DNA of 64,000 bases from Dugong dugon. Taxonomy: Eukaryota > Chordata > Mammalia > Sirenia > Dugongidae. The stretch is from assembly GCA_030035585.1 (NCBI GenBank), contig CM057461.1:175161624-175225623 (forward strand), in the 5' to 3' direction. The position numbers and the translations under genes are program-made. Shown here piece after piece: positions 1-11,914 of this stretch (its first letter is position 1; each line of letters begins with the position of its first letter). Under the pieces are notes generated by a model that did not search any database, was not told the origin of the DNA, and saw only the letters and a list, made by a program, of their open reading frames with translations.

Positions 1-652
1 TCACAACAGAGGGCTCTGGGCAGAGCTGGAAAAGGATGTAGAACAAAATTCTAACACACACACACAAACACCCAGATTTACTGGCCTAAAAGAGACTGGA
101 AAAATCCTGAGAAGATGGCCTCCAGACACCCTTTTAGCTCAGTGGTGAAGTCACTTCCAAAGTTCACCGTTGAGCTGGGGATTGGACAGCCCCATAAAAC
201 AAAATGGGACTAATGAGGCACAGCAATCCAGGCACAAGGACTAGAAGGCAGAACGGGACAGGAAAGCTGGTGATAGGGAACCCAAGGTTGAGTAAGGACA
301 GTGATGACGTGTAGTGAGGTTGTTAACCATTCTCATAGGGCAATATGTATACTAACTGTTTCAATGAGAAACTATTTTGTTCTGTAAACCTTCATCTAAA
401 GTGAGAATAGCAGCACAACTGGAAGAGCATAGTCAATGTCACTGAACTGTGCACATAGAAATTTTTGAAATGGCGTATCTTTGGCCATGTATATTTTCAC
501 CAAAAAAAAAAAAAGGTCGAGAAGGGAGAGGGTTGACATGTCATAAAACCAGTGTCATAAAACAATATGTGTACTACTGTTTCATGAGAAACTGTTTGTT
601 CTGTAAACCTTCACCTGAAGTACAATTTAAAAAAAAAAAAACTGATAAAAGG
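1..652 (+). mobile_element. L1 3' UTR and 3' end (copy A), cut by window start
   Basis: This stretch matches the 3' UTRs of the L1 copies at 8997-13543 and 24958-33259 almost phrase by phrase: the ggaagctggtgata-like and agggaacccaaggttgag blocks, then a terminal block (about 301-405) repeated at about 532-638, ending in an A-tract. Like the copy at 24958-33259 it has the short form of the spacer between the two terminal blocks (period about 231 bp). ORF2 and everything upstream lie outside the window, so neither full length nor a 5' TSD can be judged. Confidence 0.85.
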
Positions 653-2690
653 TAGGGAGGGTGGGCCATTATATTACAGTAGATACTTGAAAATATTAGG
701 TTTATAAACTGATATTCCTTGGTAATATCTCTTTGTGTGGGGAGTGTTATTTCTGAAAACAGGTGTAAAGGCTAACTTACTAAGAGGAGAGAGAAGAGAG
801 ATGTTGGTGTAATGATAATGGGTGACATTTGCTGAGGAAGTTGTCTTCAGCTCAGGGATAGTGAGTTATATTCTGAGACGGTATATCTTAATCAAAGGGA
901 TCTAGGATTTTAAGACAGTGTCCTTATGCAACTGAAAACCATACTCTCAAGGAATTTGCCATTTCTGAACTTGACATTCAATACTAGACATGAGACACAA
1001 CACACACACGCACACACACACACATATATCAGGGCTCTCAAGCCCTAAGAGGGGTCCCTAAGTAACAAAGTCAGAATGATTGTCCTAGAGTAGGGGTAAG
1101 AAAAATTTGATTTTGCTTGACAAATTATTCATCTAAGAAAGATTTGGGGACTCTTGAGTGCAGACATACACCACAGCCTTCAAGAGAGAGATGTGGGATT
1201 GTTCATGTAACTTCCTAAAGACATCCTTTAAGAAGTAGTTAGCTACCCAGATGTACAGATAACTTGTACTATATCTACTATGTTTATAGCATGTATAGCT
1301 ATACCTTGAGTAACAGGTGTGTTAAGGTAGAAAATATGATCATAGTATGGTTTTCCCTGAGTGCATAGCCTATTCAGAATGGTCCTGACACTGAAGTTTT
1401 TCAGACTCAGCAAAGTTTGCAAGACCCAATTAATTGCTTTGGATATGAAAACATCACCTGTTTAATGGAATCTTTCCACTTATTCTATTCAATAAATGTC
1501 ATATGGATTTTACTGAAACCATACCACCATAATTTTGTGACTGGGATACTTATAATTCATTGTTACTACTGATCATTTATTTTGGGCATCTACTGTGCTA
1601 GGGGCTTTATTGAACTGCCATATAGGATATACATAATAGGGCTAATATCTGGAGCATTACACAATTATGCACCATATGATTTCAATGAACGACTATTTAT
1701 TACATGTAGATGCTGCACAGTGTCTGATAAACCCAACTGGTTAATACAAGGTTTTTATAAAATCAAGACTATGGTTTTACCAAACTCAATATATTGAAGG
1801 CCCTTATGCAAAAAGCACTACAGTCATTAAGATCAGTCCACTTAGTTTCTTATAAAGGACACCCTTTCTCAGCCAAATGAAAGAGGCTGGTCCAGTAAAT
1901 GTCATCTCTATCCTGTTGGCGGAGGGGAAAGGATGAGATTTTCAGGGGGAATCTGCCTTTAGATGTCAACTACACCAAAATTACTTGCTTTCAGAATGTG
2001 TAAATATGTTCATTGCTTGATTTCTTGGTCGACAACATAGTGAGCTAAATTCATAATGTTCACAATGTTTCTGTATTTAAACAGCTTAAGACTGAAATGA
2101 CTTTGCATAACTGAACACTTTAGATGACAGCTCTTCTCAGTTGCCTATCTGAAAGGGAAACAGCCATATAAACATCATTGTGGTTCCAGGTGTTGCTGGG
2201 TTTCTAAGCAGCAGCAACTCAGATATAGCCAATTGCCCTTTTAGGCTCTTAAGAACTGGTATATAATGAGTCTGGAGAGGTAAAACATGGAGAAAGATTG
2301 CACATTCAGCAAGCACACGCAAAGAAAAACAGGGCCAGACCTTAAACTTTGTACAATGTGAATTATAAATGCTGTCTTGATTTTGACTATCTCACAACTA
2401 CAGACCATCTAAAAAGGTCCAAATAGGACAAATTATATGATGCCTTCTAACAACCACTCAATTCAGTAAAAAACTAGGTTATTCAAATTGTTGAAACATT
2501 TTAAATTATCTTATTCTGAGATTTTATACCTTATTTTACAAATCAAAGGGTTTGTTATCATTTAGAGCTACAATATCTTTCATTCAATGCAACCAAGAGG
2601 TTTTATGTCTTGCCCAAAGCTATACCAAACTGGAACAAAGTTTTCCCTTATTCCACTAGAAGTAATCTTGACAAACTGTTTCCCAAACCT
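653..2690. other. Unassigned intergenic DNA
   Basis: About 2 kb of AT-rich DNA without a supported gene. It holds a short CA repeat near 995-1028 and a weak L2-like antisense piece near 1570-1650 (the phrase resembling 'catctactgtgctagg'). The short ORFs present have no recognisable domain. Confidence 0.5.
995..1028. repeat. (CA)n microsatellite
   Basis: Alternating CA/TG run with a few interruptions, ending in a short TA stretch. Confidence 0.85.
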
Positions 2691-2895
2691 CTGCTACAAA
2701 ACTACCCTTACTCACATCAGATGCCCTCAAACCAACCTAATAACCAAACAACAAACAATATTCGCACACGCAAAACAAGACTGTCTCAATCCACACTAAC
2801 TGCCCCCAAACCAACCAACCAACCAGTCAACTAGCCCAATTAACAACCCCTCCTCCCCAACCCAGACAAAACAAACCAACTCAAATACCATCTGG
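2690..2895. repeat. G-poor A/C-rich tract with AACC-type repeats
   Basis: About 200 bases consist almost entirely of A and C with some T, including short runs of the tetramer aacc near 2810-2825. G is rare on the plus strand. It looks like a degenerate low-complexity repeat. It lies just upstream of an AfroSINE but is not part of it. Confidence 0.7.
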
Positions 2896-2969
2896 AATGA
2901 ACAAAACAAAGAACCAGATGATCCTCCCAAGGTTTAAAGTGAGATAGGAGAGAGAATGACCAATATATT

Positions 2970-3152
2970 AACCCATTGCCATTGAGTCACTGATTCCAAC
3001 TCATAGAGGCCCTGTAGGACAGAGTAGAACTGTCCCATAGGATTTCCAAGCCTGTAATCTTTACACAATGACACATCTTTCTCCCTTGGAGGGGCTAGTG
3101 GGTTTGAACCACTGACCTTTCGGTTAGCAGCCAAGTTCTTAACCACTGCGCT
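2970..3152 (-). mobile_element. AfroSINE, minus strand, 11-bp TSD
   Basis: Read on the minus strand this is a tRNA-like head (aaccgaaaggtc and ggttcgaac-type B box, near 3100-3145) followed by the RTE-derived tail (complement of 'gaccctataggacagagt'). The long version is present, including the 'cacatctttctccc' segment. It is flanked by identical 11-bp repeats, accaatatatt, at 2959-2969 and 3153-3163, as expected for LINE-driven insertion. Confidence 0.9.
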
Positions 3153-3163
3153 ACCAATATATT

Positions 3164-5045
3164 GGCTACTTTAAATTTAACATTAGATAATGAACTGAAA
3201 AAATAAAAGTATTTGCTTTTAGAACTCATTATCCCCTTAATTTGGTTTGATTCTATCATGCATAGTCACCAATATGAAACTAATCTTAATGTCATATTAA
3301 TTGGTTGGGAAGCAATCTGAATTCTTCATTATGTCTGACTTATTATTGATCCTCATAAGGGACTGGGCAGCCTTAAGATTTTCTCTACATCAATTTCCAC
3401 AATCTATAAAATCCAGATAGGCTGAGAATGAATATATTAACATTTATAATTTTTATTCCTGCTGGAGCGAAAGAGATAAAAATGAAGAGATTTTAAAGAA
3501 AAAAGATAAGAAACTTTTGCACACATTATTTAATAAGCTTAATTTTTAAAGTGTCCTCCAGTACTATTCCCAACAAACGTTTGAAGGAAACTAAAGAAAT
3601 GAACATGGCAATGATAGACACTACTTGATTCTGTAGTCTTTCTCATTCAGACACTGTACAAAAATCTGGTGGTTCCTCATCTAAATCAACCAAGTAAATC
3701 ATCTTGTAGGAATCCAGAACCTATTGTGATTCAAAGCACAAGCCATAGTCACTGTTCTTTGTGGATAATTTATTAGTGGTTATCATAGCTAAAATATTAA
3801 AAAATAAGTTAGATTAACAAGTGAAATTTATTTTCAACCTAAAGCACATTTTTAAAAATATGCACACCATTGCATGTGCCTTCCCATTGAATAAGGTCAA
3901 CATTGCCAGAAGCATTGTACTGTATCCATTTAAAATACAACATTCAAGAGAAAAACCTCTGGGAATGCCCACTAAAATGTTTCCTATTTGTCAGACAAGA
4001 GCCAAAATGGATTTTTTTTAAAACTTAGTAGTGGGCTTTTAGTTTGTTAACATCAATCTGTTACATTTTATTCCATTGTCTTTTCCCCCTTCTTCCTTCT
4101 TTCTTTTATTTAAAAAAAAAAATTACCTGTATCTCTGTATAATCAAATATTTAAACTTTGGTGTACTCCCACAATGCTTCTAAAAAGAATATAGAGGTAT
4201 GATAACAGAATCTCCAGCAGCAATGCCAAGACTCTGGTCATTTTCTTTTTTCTCTCTAAACTGTTACCTTGGGTGTTGAATCCCTTCATAATTTCTGATA
4301 GGTTTGGAGGTGGGAATGGTGGCATATCAAGGAGAAATTAAATTTCATCATTTTGGCTTTAACACATATACTATAAAAGTGACAGCTTGGTGCAGTGTAG
4401 CTGACAGTTCCCATTAACTAGAAGCTAATGTTGCAGAGTCAGTCCAAACACCAAGTCATGGCCTCTGGCTACAAGAAGGTCCCTTTCATATTAGGATTCT
4501 CACACCCCTGGGAAAGAAAAAGCTATAAATATTTTCTACTAGTTCTGTCCTCAAAGTGATATAATGAATATTTACACATTGGGACCCTTTTCCTAGTCTG
4601 AATCTTCTTAGAAAAACACCTCCACTGACGCATTTTACTGGTCAGAGCAGGTGACTCAAGCTGGCCCTCCTTTACTGCACAGTAGAGAATAAGCATATGT
4701 CAGGGTTTAAAGTTCAGTCATTGCATCAATGGTGAAACATAAGAAAAAGGGTAGGAAAATTGTTTGAACATTTATGTAGGTTTTCTTTTTATTTAATGAA
4801 TCAGTGGTAAAATAAGCACCAGGAAAAATCAGTTCAAATATGAAGAAAAGGAAAAAAAAACTAGAAAATGGATGTGGCTCAAGCAATATTTTGAGTGAGC
4901 CTTTAAAAATAAAATAAATGTTACATTGGCTTGCTGGAAATTTTAAGTACAAGAGACTATTGAAAGAAAAAACAAATCCATTTTTTGAATATGTTTATGT
5001 TCAACTAACAAGTTTTTCTGAGTATTAGTGGTTGGTTATATGTTG
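3164..5045. other. Unassigned intergenic DNA
   Basis: AT-rich sequence in which I see no gene or clear repeat beyond short A- and T-runs (for example near 4110-4125 and 4850-4860). Open frames are short and unlike any family I know. Confidence 0.45.
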
Positions 5046-5202
5046 TGTCGAGCCCTGGTGGTGGAGTGGCTCCTAACCAAAAGGTTAGCAGTTCATATCC
5101 ACCAGCCACTCCTTGGAAACCCTATGGGGCAGTTTTGCTCTGTCCTATAGGGTCACTATGAGTCGGAACCGACTCCATGGCACCTAACAATGATAACATA
5201 GG
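5046..5202 (+). mobile_element. AfroSINE, plus strand
   Basis: Starts with gagccctggtggtggagtgg, the usual tRNA-derived head, continues through 'ccaaaaggttagcag' and 'ccttggaaaccctatgggg', then the tail 'ggtcactatgagtcggaacc' and cacctaacaa. The last phrase equals the RTE 3' terminus. No clear TSD was found. Confidence 0.9.
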
Positions 5203-5349
5203 TTCTGTGAGTGTATATGTTTGGCGTGCGGGGGCAGGAGGAGGGAGACAGGTGGCACAAAGAACCTGTGACTGTTTAAAAAGTTCTTAGAATATAGTTG
5301 AGGAAACTTGCAAATCACAAATTTCCCAGGAGAGACTGCAGAACATAGA

Positions 5350-5565
5350 AATTAAGAGCAGAGACACAGAGTAAGACTGCCTAGGGTCAGTCCTGGCACT
5401 GCCATTGACAAAGTGGTGACCTTGAGTAAATTATTTAACCTCTCTGTACCTCAACTTCTTCCTCTGTAAAATGAGGATAATAAGAGTACCAAGTTATTTT
5501 TGAGAACTAAATGAGTTAATATTTTTTAAATGCTTAGAATAGTGCAAATAAATACATAGTAGATG
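5350..5565 (+). mobile_element. MIR SINE
   Basis: Contains the MIR core and 3' phrases in order: 'tggcactgcc', 'gtggtgaccttgagtaaatt', 'taacctctctgtacctcaac', 'ctctgtaaaatgaggataat' and 'aaatgagttaat'. This is the ancient mammal-wide SINE. Divergence is moderate and the left edge is approximate. Confidence 0.85.
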
Positions 5566-5589
5566 AAGAGCTTAATTGATAATGTTATT

Positions 5590-5680
5590 CAATAATTATA
5601 CAAGGATATAATGATAAATAAAAGATAGTCCCTGGCCCTCATGAAACTCCTTACTTACTTAGGAGGAGACAAATAAGTAA
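5590..5680 (-). mobile_element. L2-like fragment
   Basis: The phrase 'agtccctggccctcatgaaa' followed by an 'ggaggagacaaataagtaat'-like stretch fits the antisense 3' region of L2. Short and diverged, so tentative. Confidence 0.45.
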
Positions 5681-5924
5681 TAAAAATTTTCAAAAAGTGT
5701 GAGTAATGCAAAGTTCAGGCTATCCACAGGATAGCCTGGGAGCACAAAGGAGAGACATACTGATGTCCTAACTAGCATAAGCAGTATAGGTGTGGGTGTG
5801 TATGGGAAGAGGAGGCCTTCAAAAGACTTCACAGATGAGGTAAAACTTAATGAAAGACTTACAGGATGTTATGGATTCCCTGGATAATGATAGCCCCAGG
5901 GGTCTGGTTTGAGCATTTGGAGCA

Positions 5925-5998
5925 AATGGAACAATATATCTGTTGTGCATGGGATCACCATGAATTGGGGTTGACTCAGTGGCCGCTAACAACAGCAC
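5925..5998 (+). mobile_element. RTE/AfroSINE tail fragment
   Basis: The phrase 'tgttgtgcatgggatcacca' followed by 'gactcagtggccgctaacaa' is a diverged version of the RTE 3' end that also forms AfroSINE tails. No tRNA-like head is visible, so it is probably a truncated RTE end. A 199-codon open frame runs through it but is not a gene. Confidence 0.55.
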
Positions 5999-6925
5999 AG
6001 AATCAATTTGATAGAGTGCAGGTGGAAATAAGGGAGAGTGCAATGTGCTGTATTCACAAGTTCTTAGTGAAGACCATTTGGAGCAGAGAAAAGACCAGAC
6101 ACTGTTCTAATGGTGGTCAACAAGCATTTGTTACTCACAGAATAAACAGGACAGGAATGAGAAGAACAGCATACATCCTCATCAGCCAAGGTTCCCTGAA
6201 GTTAGGCTCCCATTCCAGTGTAATGTTAGGTTGCATCCAAGCATGCCTCATTTCACATCTTGGGAGAAGAATGCCAAAGTCCCTCTTTCCCAGAAGAGGG
6301 GCGGGTAATAAAAGTGGAAGTCCCTCTGCCGGCAATGTACATTGTTTATTGCCCATGTTTAAGGTGAATGACCATCTCCTGATGGCTTTTCTAGACTTCA
6401 CTGACATCAGCTGCAGTTTTTCCTCCTTTTTTACTATGACGGTAAAACAGAGTTTACTGTCTTAGTAAACTTAACAGAGTTCTGAGTGTCTTCAGAGGAC
6501 AATCATCTTCCCCTAAGGCACATACTTTAGTTTGTGTCCATCAGTAGCTATTATGTCCGTTAGCAGCTAGGAGGATGGTGATAGAGATTACAGCACACTG
6601 GTACACTCAGCAAAGGGGAAGGCTCAAGATTGATATGCAAGTTCTGGGTTGAGGGACTAAAGTGATGAAGCATTATTCTCTAAGACAAGGAGTTTAAAGG
6701 AAAGCAATAGTTTCACAATAATAGAATGAATTTGGTTTTCATTTGAGGTTGATGTCCAGAATATATGCTTGGAGTCAGACAAGAATTCTAATCTGGAACT
6801 TGTATTTCAAGACTCAGGTGCATCACCTCCTCAAAATATGACTTTAACGTTCATTTTGTTGTATAGGACTCTATAGCACCCTTAATCATATCATTTACCA
6901 TATTATATTGCAATTTTATATTTGT
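5999..6925. other. Unassigned intergenic DNA
   Basis: No repeat family or gene that I recognise. A few-hundred-base open frame on each strand overlaps here without any domain signal. Confidence 0.4.
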
Positions 6926-6934
6926 ATGTATATC

Positions 6935-7110
6935 TTTTCATTCATTCATTCTCTCACTTATTTATTCATTTACTCATTTAACAAGAATCTGTAAGCTTTA
7001 GCCAATACTTTGCCATGCTAGATGCTGGGAATTTGTAGCAAACCATATTGTTATAATCCTTGCCCTCCTGGAACATGCAGCTTAATAGGAAAGAACCGAT
7101 TCTCAATAAA
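6935..7110 (-). mobile_element. L2 3' end, antisense
   Basis: Begins with repeated 'cattcattcatt', then phrases resembling 'gctagatgctgggaattt' and 'ccttgccctcctggaacatg', which are the reverse of the L2 3' terminus. Diverged, as expected for this old LINE. Confidence 0.6.
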
Positions 7111-7443
7111 TGTTTGTTATAGTTGATGAGAAAGATTTGGGGATCACAATTACAAATAGTGTTGAAATTTTTTGAGCATGGGTGAAATCTTTCTATCAAG
7201 TGAAAAGTGAAAAGAAATTTTTACTGACTGAGGATGAGAAAACTCAATATTTAAAAGATAAATAAACTCAAGAAGGTAAAGTGTGAAAGAGATTAAAAAG
7301 GTAAAGTTTATTCCATTAGGAGAAACAACATGAAATAATTTTGGAATCCTAGGAAGCAGAGCTTCAATGAGTGAACAATTCAATGTCACGTGCTGCAGAG
7401 AAGTCAGTGAAGATGAGGCTTAAATAGTACCAATTAGACCTGG

Positions 7444-7975
7444 TGTGGTAGGCAGAATTTTGTCCCCATTACCTTCACCTTCTGGCATTACTCCTTATGC
7501 TACATAAGGGATACAATCAAAGTTAATAACCAAATAACCTTAAAATAGGCAGAATATCCTGGATTATCCATGTGAGCCTAATGTAATTACATTAACCCTT
7601 AAAAGCAGAGACCTTTCTTGGTCTGGTAGCAGAACGGGAAGTAAGAGATTTGAAGCATAAGAAGGATTCCACATGCCATTGTTGGCTTAAAAACAAAGCG
7701 GGGGCATGTGTCAAATAAACTAGAACCTCAGTTCTAAAACCATAAAAAAGTGAATTCAGCCAACAACTGAAAGAGGTTGGAAGTGGAATCTTTCCCAGAT
7801 CTTCCAGATAAGAGCCCAGCCCAGCTGTCACCTTGATTCAAGCAGAGGAGCCAGCTGAGCTATGCTGTGCCCAAACTTTTGACTCATGAAACTGTGAGAT
7901 GACAAGTTTGTGCTGTTTGCAGACATTAAGTTCCTGGTAACTTATTAGGTTAGAGCAGCAATAAAAACAAAGATA
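7444..7975 (+). mobile_element. MaLR-type solo LTR (MLT1-like)
   Basis: Opens with tgtggtaggcagaattttgt and includes 'cctggattatccatgtgagc', 'ccagctgtcaccttgatt', 'actgtgagatgacaag' and a closing 'ttaggttagagcagcaat'. These occur in the order typical of MLT1 LTRs of the ERVL-MaLR group. A second member of the same group lies at 21978-22452. No internal retroviral sequence flanks it, so it is a solo LTR. The subfamily name is from memory. Confidence 0.6.
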
Positions 7976-8980
7976 CCCAGCAACTATGAGTCAATAGGGA
8001 ATGATGCTGAAACCAGCTTCAGTGGTGTACTGGGGCCCAGCAGCCATTTTGGGTTAAGGGAGGAAGGAAGGGAGGAAGTAGAAGGGCAGTTTCCCTTCAT
8101 AATTTCCTCATTTATATCAGTATCCATTGTGCGCTATATAATTTATGTGAGATCACTTATAAAGGCAATTTGTTGAAATTTTACTCCTTTTCCCTCCTAA
8201 AATACAACCTAATGATTTTGAAATTATTTGCAAATTTGACAAATATTTCCTTAATCTCTCTCTAGATAATTAATAAAGAAATTAATCAAATAGAACAGGC
8301 CCCAAGACCAATCTTCAAGCGTCAAGTAAAAGTAAAAATCTATTGCATTTACTGTATTCTTGCTAAATATTAAAAGGTTTCAAAAGTGATGTTTTAAAAT
8401 CCCTTCCCACAACTCAGTATAGAAAAATACCCTGTTGAAAAGATTCTTGATATTGCACTGTGTGAATTAGATGTATTTTTCCTTGATTTTCTGCTCTTTC
8501 CTTCTTCAAGAGGAAATAAAAATTGTAGTGGCAATTTTCACAGATGACACATGAAAGTGCATTATTAATTTTAATCTATATTTCAAAGTAAAAGTTGGCT
8601 CAAAAGGTAGAAGAATGATACTAACTCTAAAACATGTGTTCATGTCTATATGGAACATATACATACATACATACATATACGATTGTATATATAGTTCTAT
8701 ATGTATGTGTTTACATAAATCTTTGGTGAAAACTATGTTCCAGAAAATATTTTTTTTTTGTATTCAGAGGATTTTACATAATGACCATTTAATGACAGTT
8801 CAATCCCCACTACGTGCAAAACCCTCTCTATTATGCAATTTGGGTGCTAAAAAATAAAACACAATTCTTGCTCTCCCGAAGTCTACATTTTAGACGAAAA
8901 TCCAAATAAGTTTTGTTAATATATGTATAGCAACATCAGATGGAACTAAAGCCATTAATCAAATTCATTCAATGTTTGTT
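7976..8980. other. Unassigned DNA with minor simple repeats
   Basis: Contains a short GGAA-rich stretch near 8060-8085, an ACAT repeat at about 8656-8680 and a weak antisense L2-like piece near 8790-8890. Nothing else was recognised. Confidence 0.4.
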
Positions 8981-9004
8981 AAGATGGTCCCAGAAGGACT
9001 TCTG

Positions 9005-9018
9005 GGCAACATGGCGCT
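9005..9018 (+). promoter_or_regulatory. YY1-like site at L1 5' end (copy B)
   Basis: The 9-mer aacatggcg fits the YY1 core consensus AANATGGCG. Its ATG begins 15 bases into the element as defined by the TSD. In human L1 a YY1 site at about the same offset helps fix the transcription start. The role here is inferred by analogy. Confidence 0.6.
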
Positions 9019-9699
9019 ATAGTCAGAAGCACCACGCCATCCCTCTGCAGCAAACATCAGAAAAACTAAGTCAAACAGAGTCACATGTCAACCCTGAAAC
9101 CCTATGCATCAAATGAAGAGATAAAGAACTCAGCTAAGCACCGAATGGAATAAGAAACTGACCGAGAACAGAGAGCAAGGGAAGATACATGCAGAGATCC
9201 CCTATCAGCTACCACAGCACAGATCCACCATCTTGGACTCCTATCAGAGATGAGTGAATAGGGGGTATGGGAAAGCAGCTTCACGGAGCTTCCAGCAGGA
9301 GACAGAACAACAGGTAACCAGAAATATAGGCTTTCCCACCTCCCACCCTTCTTTACCCCCACTTAGCCTCCTCTGGTCCCTGCAGCCACAGTCTTTTGGC
9401 CGGGAAGCACTGGCTTCACCCCAGTGTCGCTTGGTTTCCACCTGCCCACACTGGCCAGCTCCCTGAGTGCCTTTTGTTGGCTGCTGGTGTTGCTTTTTTC
9501 CACTTCTTTAGATTTCTTCCTTACTTCTCACCATCTCCCCCTCCTTTCTTCCCCTTCTGTGTGCCATCTTTGCTTCTTCCTGAAAGGCTGCAAAACACCG
9601 CTCAACCGTGAAACTGCTTCCTGGCCCGAGTCGCCATGCTGGTGGGACCCCTGGGGCTTTTTTGTTTGTTTTCGTTTTCTTTTCTTGGCTTGGGAGCCC

Positions 9700-9990
9700 C
9701 TTCTAGCCGGGCAGTACTGCGCGGCTTGGAAGCTACTCCCTTCCTCCGCGCAGATGCACAGGGACATCCCTGGGACATTTCTTTTTTCTTGTTTTCTTTT
9801 TCTTTTTTTTTTGGTTTTGGGTTTTCTTTGTTTCTTTGTTTTGTTTTCTTCTCTCTCTTATTCCCTTTTCGTCTTTCATCATTTCCAGTTTCTCGATTTA
9901 TTCACTTTTTTCTTTTACCCTTTTTCTTTTTTTTTTTCATTTTTGTTTTCCCCATTTTTCAGTCTCTCATCTCTCCACTCCAATAGCAAG
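9700..9990 (+). repeat. Polypyrimidine tract in L1 5' UTR (copy B)
   Basis: Nearly 300 bases of T- and C-runs just upstream of ORF1. The equivalent tract is at 26030-26200 in copy C, so it belongs to the L1 lineage and not to the local DNA. The open frames of up to 191 codons that cross it are low-complexity Phe/Ser/Leu translations and not genes. Confidence 0.75.
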
Positions 9991-10442
9991 CTCCCTTAGC
10001 ACTCTTTTTTGTTTGTGTGTATGTTTTTGGTTGTTGTTCCTCTCTCCTCTCCCTCATCTTTCACATACCCATCTTAGCTCCATACATCACAATCTAGCCC
10101 CTCCTTCCTGCCTACCTGCACCATGCGCAGAACTTCACACTCCCAAGCAGCACAGGTATGGCCTACTGGAACCTGCCTTGCACTGATTCTTGGTCCACAC
10201 TGTAAGCCCTGGTACGTGCCACAAACACCCCATCCCAGCAACTCCCCTTCAGCTGGACCTGCCCTGCTGTACCTGAGTGACTGACCCTGCCCATTGAAGA
10301 AGGAGGTGAAAAGTATCATGCTCACAGATGAACAAACAACAAAGAATGCACAGCCCATCTGCTCAGACATAACCAAATAAAACAAAAAAGCAGGACAAAA
10401 CAAACAAATTTACAATCAATAAATGAGGAAAATAACCACTGA

Positions 10443-11483
10443 ATGCCCCGAAGAAATCAGACAATATCAAAACATTTACAAAAACAGGAAAGGATAGTTC
10501 CAGTAGGCTTCCAAAACAAAACACCAGATGACCTTCCAGTAGAAGAAAAGGCACTAGACCTAACTGATAGGGAATTCAAATCTCTAATTTTCAGAATCAT
10601 CCAAGAATCGAAGCAAAAAGCAGATAAAAATGAGGGAAAGTAGACAAAAGGCAGAGAAATTCATGGAAAATACAGACAAAAAAATGGAAAAATTCAAGAC
10701 AACAACACAGGAACAAAATGCTAAAATAAATTCACAACTAGAAATCATATAAAAACAACAATAAGAAATCCAAAAGATAAACAAAAAGATTTCAGAAATG
10801 GACAGTGTCATAGAAGGGCTGAGAAGCAGGTTTGAAATGATGGAAGATAGAATCAGTGAAATTGAAGACAAATACTTGGATACAACTCTGTTTGAGGAAA
10901 AATCAGAAAAAAGAATGAAGAAACCCTGAGAATTATGTGGGATAAAATCGAAAGCAAAAATCTGCGAGTGATTGGAGTTGCAGAACAGGAGGCAGAAAAC
11001 AGAAAACACAGAGAGGATCATTGAAGAATTGCTGACAGAAAACTTCCCCAATATCATGAAAGATGAAAAGCTGACTATCCAAGAAGCTCAGCGAACCCCA
11101 TATAGGATAGACCCCAAAAGAAAATCACCAAGGCATATCATAATCACACTCGCCAAAACCAAAGACAAAGAATCCTGAGAGCAGCTCAAGAAAAACAAAA
11201 AGTCACATACAGAGGAGAAACAATAAGACTAAGCTTAGATTATTCAGCAGAAACCATGCAGGCAAGAAGGCAATGGGATGACATATATAAAACCTTGAAA
11301 GAAAAAAATAGCCAGACAAGAGTAATATATCCTGCAAAACTCTTGTTCAAATATGATGGTGAAATTAAGTCATTTCCAGATAAACATAAATTAAGGGACT
11401 ATGTAAAAACCAAACCAAACTTACAAGAATTATTAAAGGGAGTCCTTTGGTCTGAGAACAAACAACATCAGACCGCAGGCTGA
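10443..11483 (+). pseudogene. L1 ORF1p, broken (copy B)
   Basis: Encodes remains of the L1 ORF1 RNA-binding chaperone that coats L1 RNA in the cytoplasmic particle. The start MPRRNQTISKHL is shared with copy C, which supports the ATG at 10443. A lysine- and glutamate-rich segment likely to form the trimeric coiled coil follows, then the RRM and C-terminal domain, with recognisable motifs QEAQRTPYRIDPKRKSPRH (about 11078-11135), MQARRQWDD (from 11256) and YPAKLLF. The frame is lost by a stop at 10641, the middle part reads in another frame, and the C-terminal end returns to the first frame. Loss of the usual stop extends it past LKGVL to 11483. Nonfunctional as it stands. Confidence 0.88.
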
Positions 11484-11914
11484 ATATAGGACAAAGGATT
11501 GTACTAGCCAGATACCAACCTAGGAAATGAACTCTTAAGGACTATGCAAAACCAAAAGAATTACAACAGGGAACCAGAGAGGTTAATCTGTAAATGACAA
11601 CAGCATCGGAACAATAAAAGAGGGAATAAACGGTGTAGGTACCGAACCTTCTAATGGAGAGGAAGGCAAGGCAATATCAAGCAATAACAGACTGGTTCAA
11701 ATCTAGGAAGATAAGAGTAAATTTCAAGGTAACCATGAAGAATGTTAACAAACCTACTCGTCAAATTAAAGAAGAAAAACATAAAGTCTCAGTAAAAATA
11801 AAACCTACAAAAACAAAAGAAATGAAAAAAAAAATCCACAAGCAAAAGGAACTCAGAATAAGAGAGTAAGAAGAACAAAGAAAACGTCAGCACCGCAAAA
11901 GAAAGCACTGCAAA
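11484..11914 (+). other. L1 inter-ORF spacer (copy B)
   Basis: About 430 bases of A-rich sequence between ORF1 and the ORF2 start, collinear with the 462-base spacer of copy C at 27876-28337. It shows no conserved reading frame between the two copies. Confidence 0.7.

Noticed and set aside
5866..6465. 199-codon open frame on the plus strand
   Set aside because: It crosses an RTE/SINE tail fragment and unique DNA, has no domain or repeat of a known gene, and overlaps an equally long frame on the other strand. Chance ORF.
9424..9999. 191-codon open frame, membrane-like translation
   Set aside because: It lies in the polypyrimidine L1 5' UTR. Runs of Phe, Leu and Ser come from T/C repeats, and the related copy C has different frames there.
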